Assembly (NCBI GenBank): GCA_016199665.1
Contig: JACQGG010000151.1
Coordinates: 1 to 5,166, forward strand
Length of the DNA stretch: 5,166 bases
Reading direction: 5' to 3'
From: Acidobacteriota bacterium
Lineage (GTDB): Bacteria; Acidobacteriota; UBA6911; JACQSX01
Position 1 is the stretch's first letter. Each line of letters opens with the position of its first letter. The position numbers and the translations under genes are program-made. The notes beneath the pieces were generated by a model. That model made no database searches. It worked only from the letters and a program-made list of their open reading frames with translations, and had not been told where the DNA came from. Shown here one piece after another: positions 4,681 through 5,166 of this stretch.

Positions 4681-5166
4681 ATGGTCCTGAAACAACGGGT
4701 ACGGTTTTTAACTCTTGCGGCGATCTTCGCGGGTTTTTTGGCTCTCTCGGATATGCGTGGCCAAGCGTCGCTGGGGACGGTTTCGGGAGTAGTAAAGGAC
4801 GAAACGGGAGCTGTGTTGCCCGGTGTCACCATTAAGGCTCAACACCTGGAGACAGCAATTGCGCGCACCGCTGTTACTGACGATTCAGGGAGATATCACC
4901 TGCAGCAGCTCGCCTTAGGCGAGCATGAGCTTCAAGCTGAACTGGTCGGTTTTCAGACTGCCGTGCAAAGAGGAATTAAGTTGACGGTCGGCCAACAACT
5001 GGAAGTGAATTTCGTACTCCGCGTAGGGGAAATTACCGAGAAGGTGGAGGTGTCGGGAGAAGCGCCTTTAGTAGAGACGACCACATCCACGATCTCGGGA
5101 TTGATCGACGACAGGCAAATACGAGATTTGCCGCTCAATGGCCGAAGTGTGGACCAATTAGCGCTA
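4681..5166 (+). CDS. Oar-like TonB-dependent receptor with N-terminal carboxypeptidase-regulatory domain (3' partial)
   Basis: The frame from 4681 is open to the right edge, 162 codons without a stop. Residues 1-29 form a signal peptide (VLKQRVRF, then a hydrophobic LTLAAIFAGFLAL, ending RGQA). Residues 33-114 are a carboxypeptidase-regulatory-like beta-sandwich: GTVSGVVKDETGAVLPGV, TDDSGRYHLQQLALGEHEL and GQQLEVNFVLRVGEI. EKVEVSGEAPLVETTTSTIS (120-139) and the start of the plug region follow, with IRDLPLNGRS at 147-156. This is the standard opening of the roughly 1000-residue Oar-type outer-membrane receptors abundant in Acidobacteriota. Transported ligand is unknown. It is transcribed divergently from soxC, sharing a 213-base intergenic region, so co-regulation with sulfur oxidation is possible but unproven. 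A broken middle part of a protein of this family lies at 2258-2524 on the other strand. Confidence 0.88.
   Translation, partial: MVLKQRVRFLTLAAIFAGFLALSDMRGQASLGTVSGVVKDETGAVLPGVTIKAQHLETAIARTAVTDDSGRYHLQQLALGEHELQAELVGFQTAVQRGIKLTVGQQLEVNFVLRVGEITEKVEVSGEAPLVETTTSTISGLIDDRQIRDLPLNGRSVDQLAL

Noticed and set aside
1..5166. CRISPR array, tRNA or rRNA
   Set aside because: No regularly spaced short repeats or recognisable structural RNA sequence were found by reading both strands.

Overview
The window most likely comes from an Acidobacteriota genome of the Solibacter/Bryobacter type. This is inferred from gene content: an Oar-like TonB-dependent receptor with an N-terminal carboxypeptidase-regulatory domain, a secreted heme-c/beta-propeller protein, and a SoxC-like sulfite dehydrogenase paired with a c-type cytochrome. 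No rRNA, tRNA or other phylogenetic marker is present to confirm it.

Layout. (1) From the left edge to 1504 (+): the 3' part of a gene for an exported protein with a carboxypeptidase-regulatory-like end, one CXXCH heme site and a Vgb/SMP-30-like beta-propeller. (2) 1534-1707 (-): an orphan 3' end of the cytochrome gene found further right. The two copies are about 90% identical over 164 bases without gaps. The orphan is preceded by a short Shine-Dalgarno-led reading frame that enters the same frame but is cut by a TAG. (3) 1775-2230 (-): an intact small MOSC-domain protein. (4) 2258-2524 (-): a broken internal fragment of an Oar-like TonB-dependent receptor. (5) 2622-3218 (-) and 3199-4467 (-): a translationally coupled pair, a SoxD-like monoheme cytochrome c and a Tat-exported SoxC-like molybdopterin sulfite dehydrogenase. 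(6) 4468-4680: a divergent intergenic region with a 9-bp perfect dyad containing TTGACA on both strands. (7) 4681 to the right edge (+): the N-terminus of an Oar-like TonB-dependent receptor, running out of the window.

How the genes fit together. The SoxC-like enzyme probably oxidises a sulfur compound (sulfite or a sulfane-type substrate) in the periplasm and passes electrons to the neighbouring cytochrome. The MOSC protein may handle a molybdenum cofactor or sulfur-transfer step, but only proximity supports that link. The receptor probably imports a ligand across the outer membrane; nothing ties it directly to sulfur oxidation. The most notable feature is the segment 1534-2524. An intact MOSC gene sits between a truncated copy of the cytochrome gene and a truncated receptor. 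Both families also have apparently intact members in the window, although the receptor gene is cut by the right edge. This looks like the scar of a duplicated and decayed sulfur-oxidation/receptor module rather than ordinary intergenic DNA.
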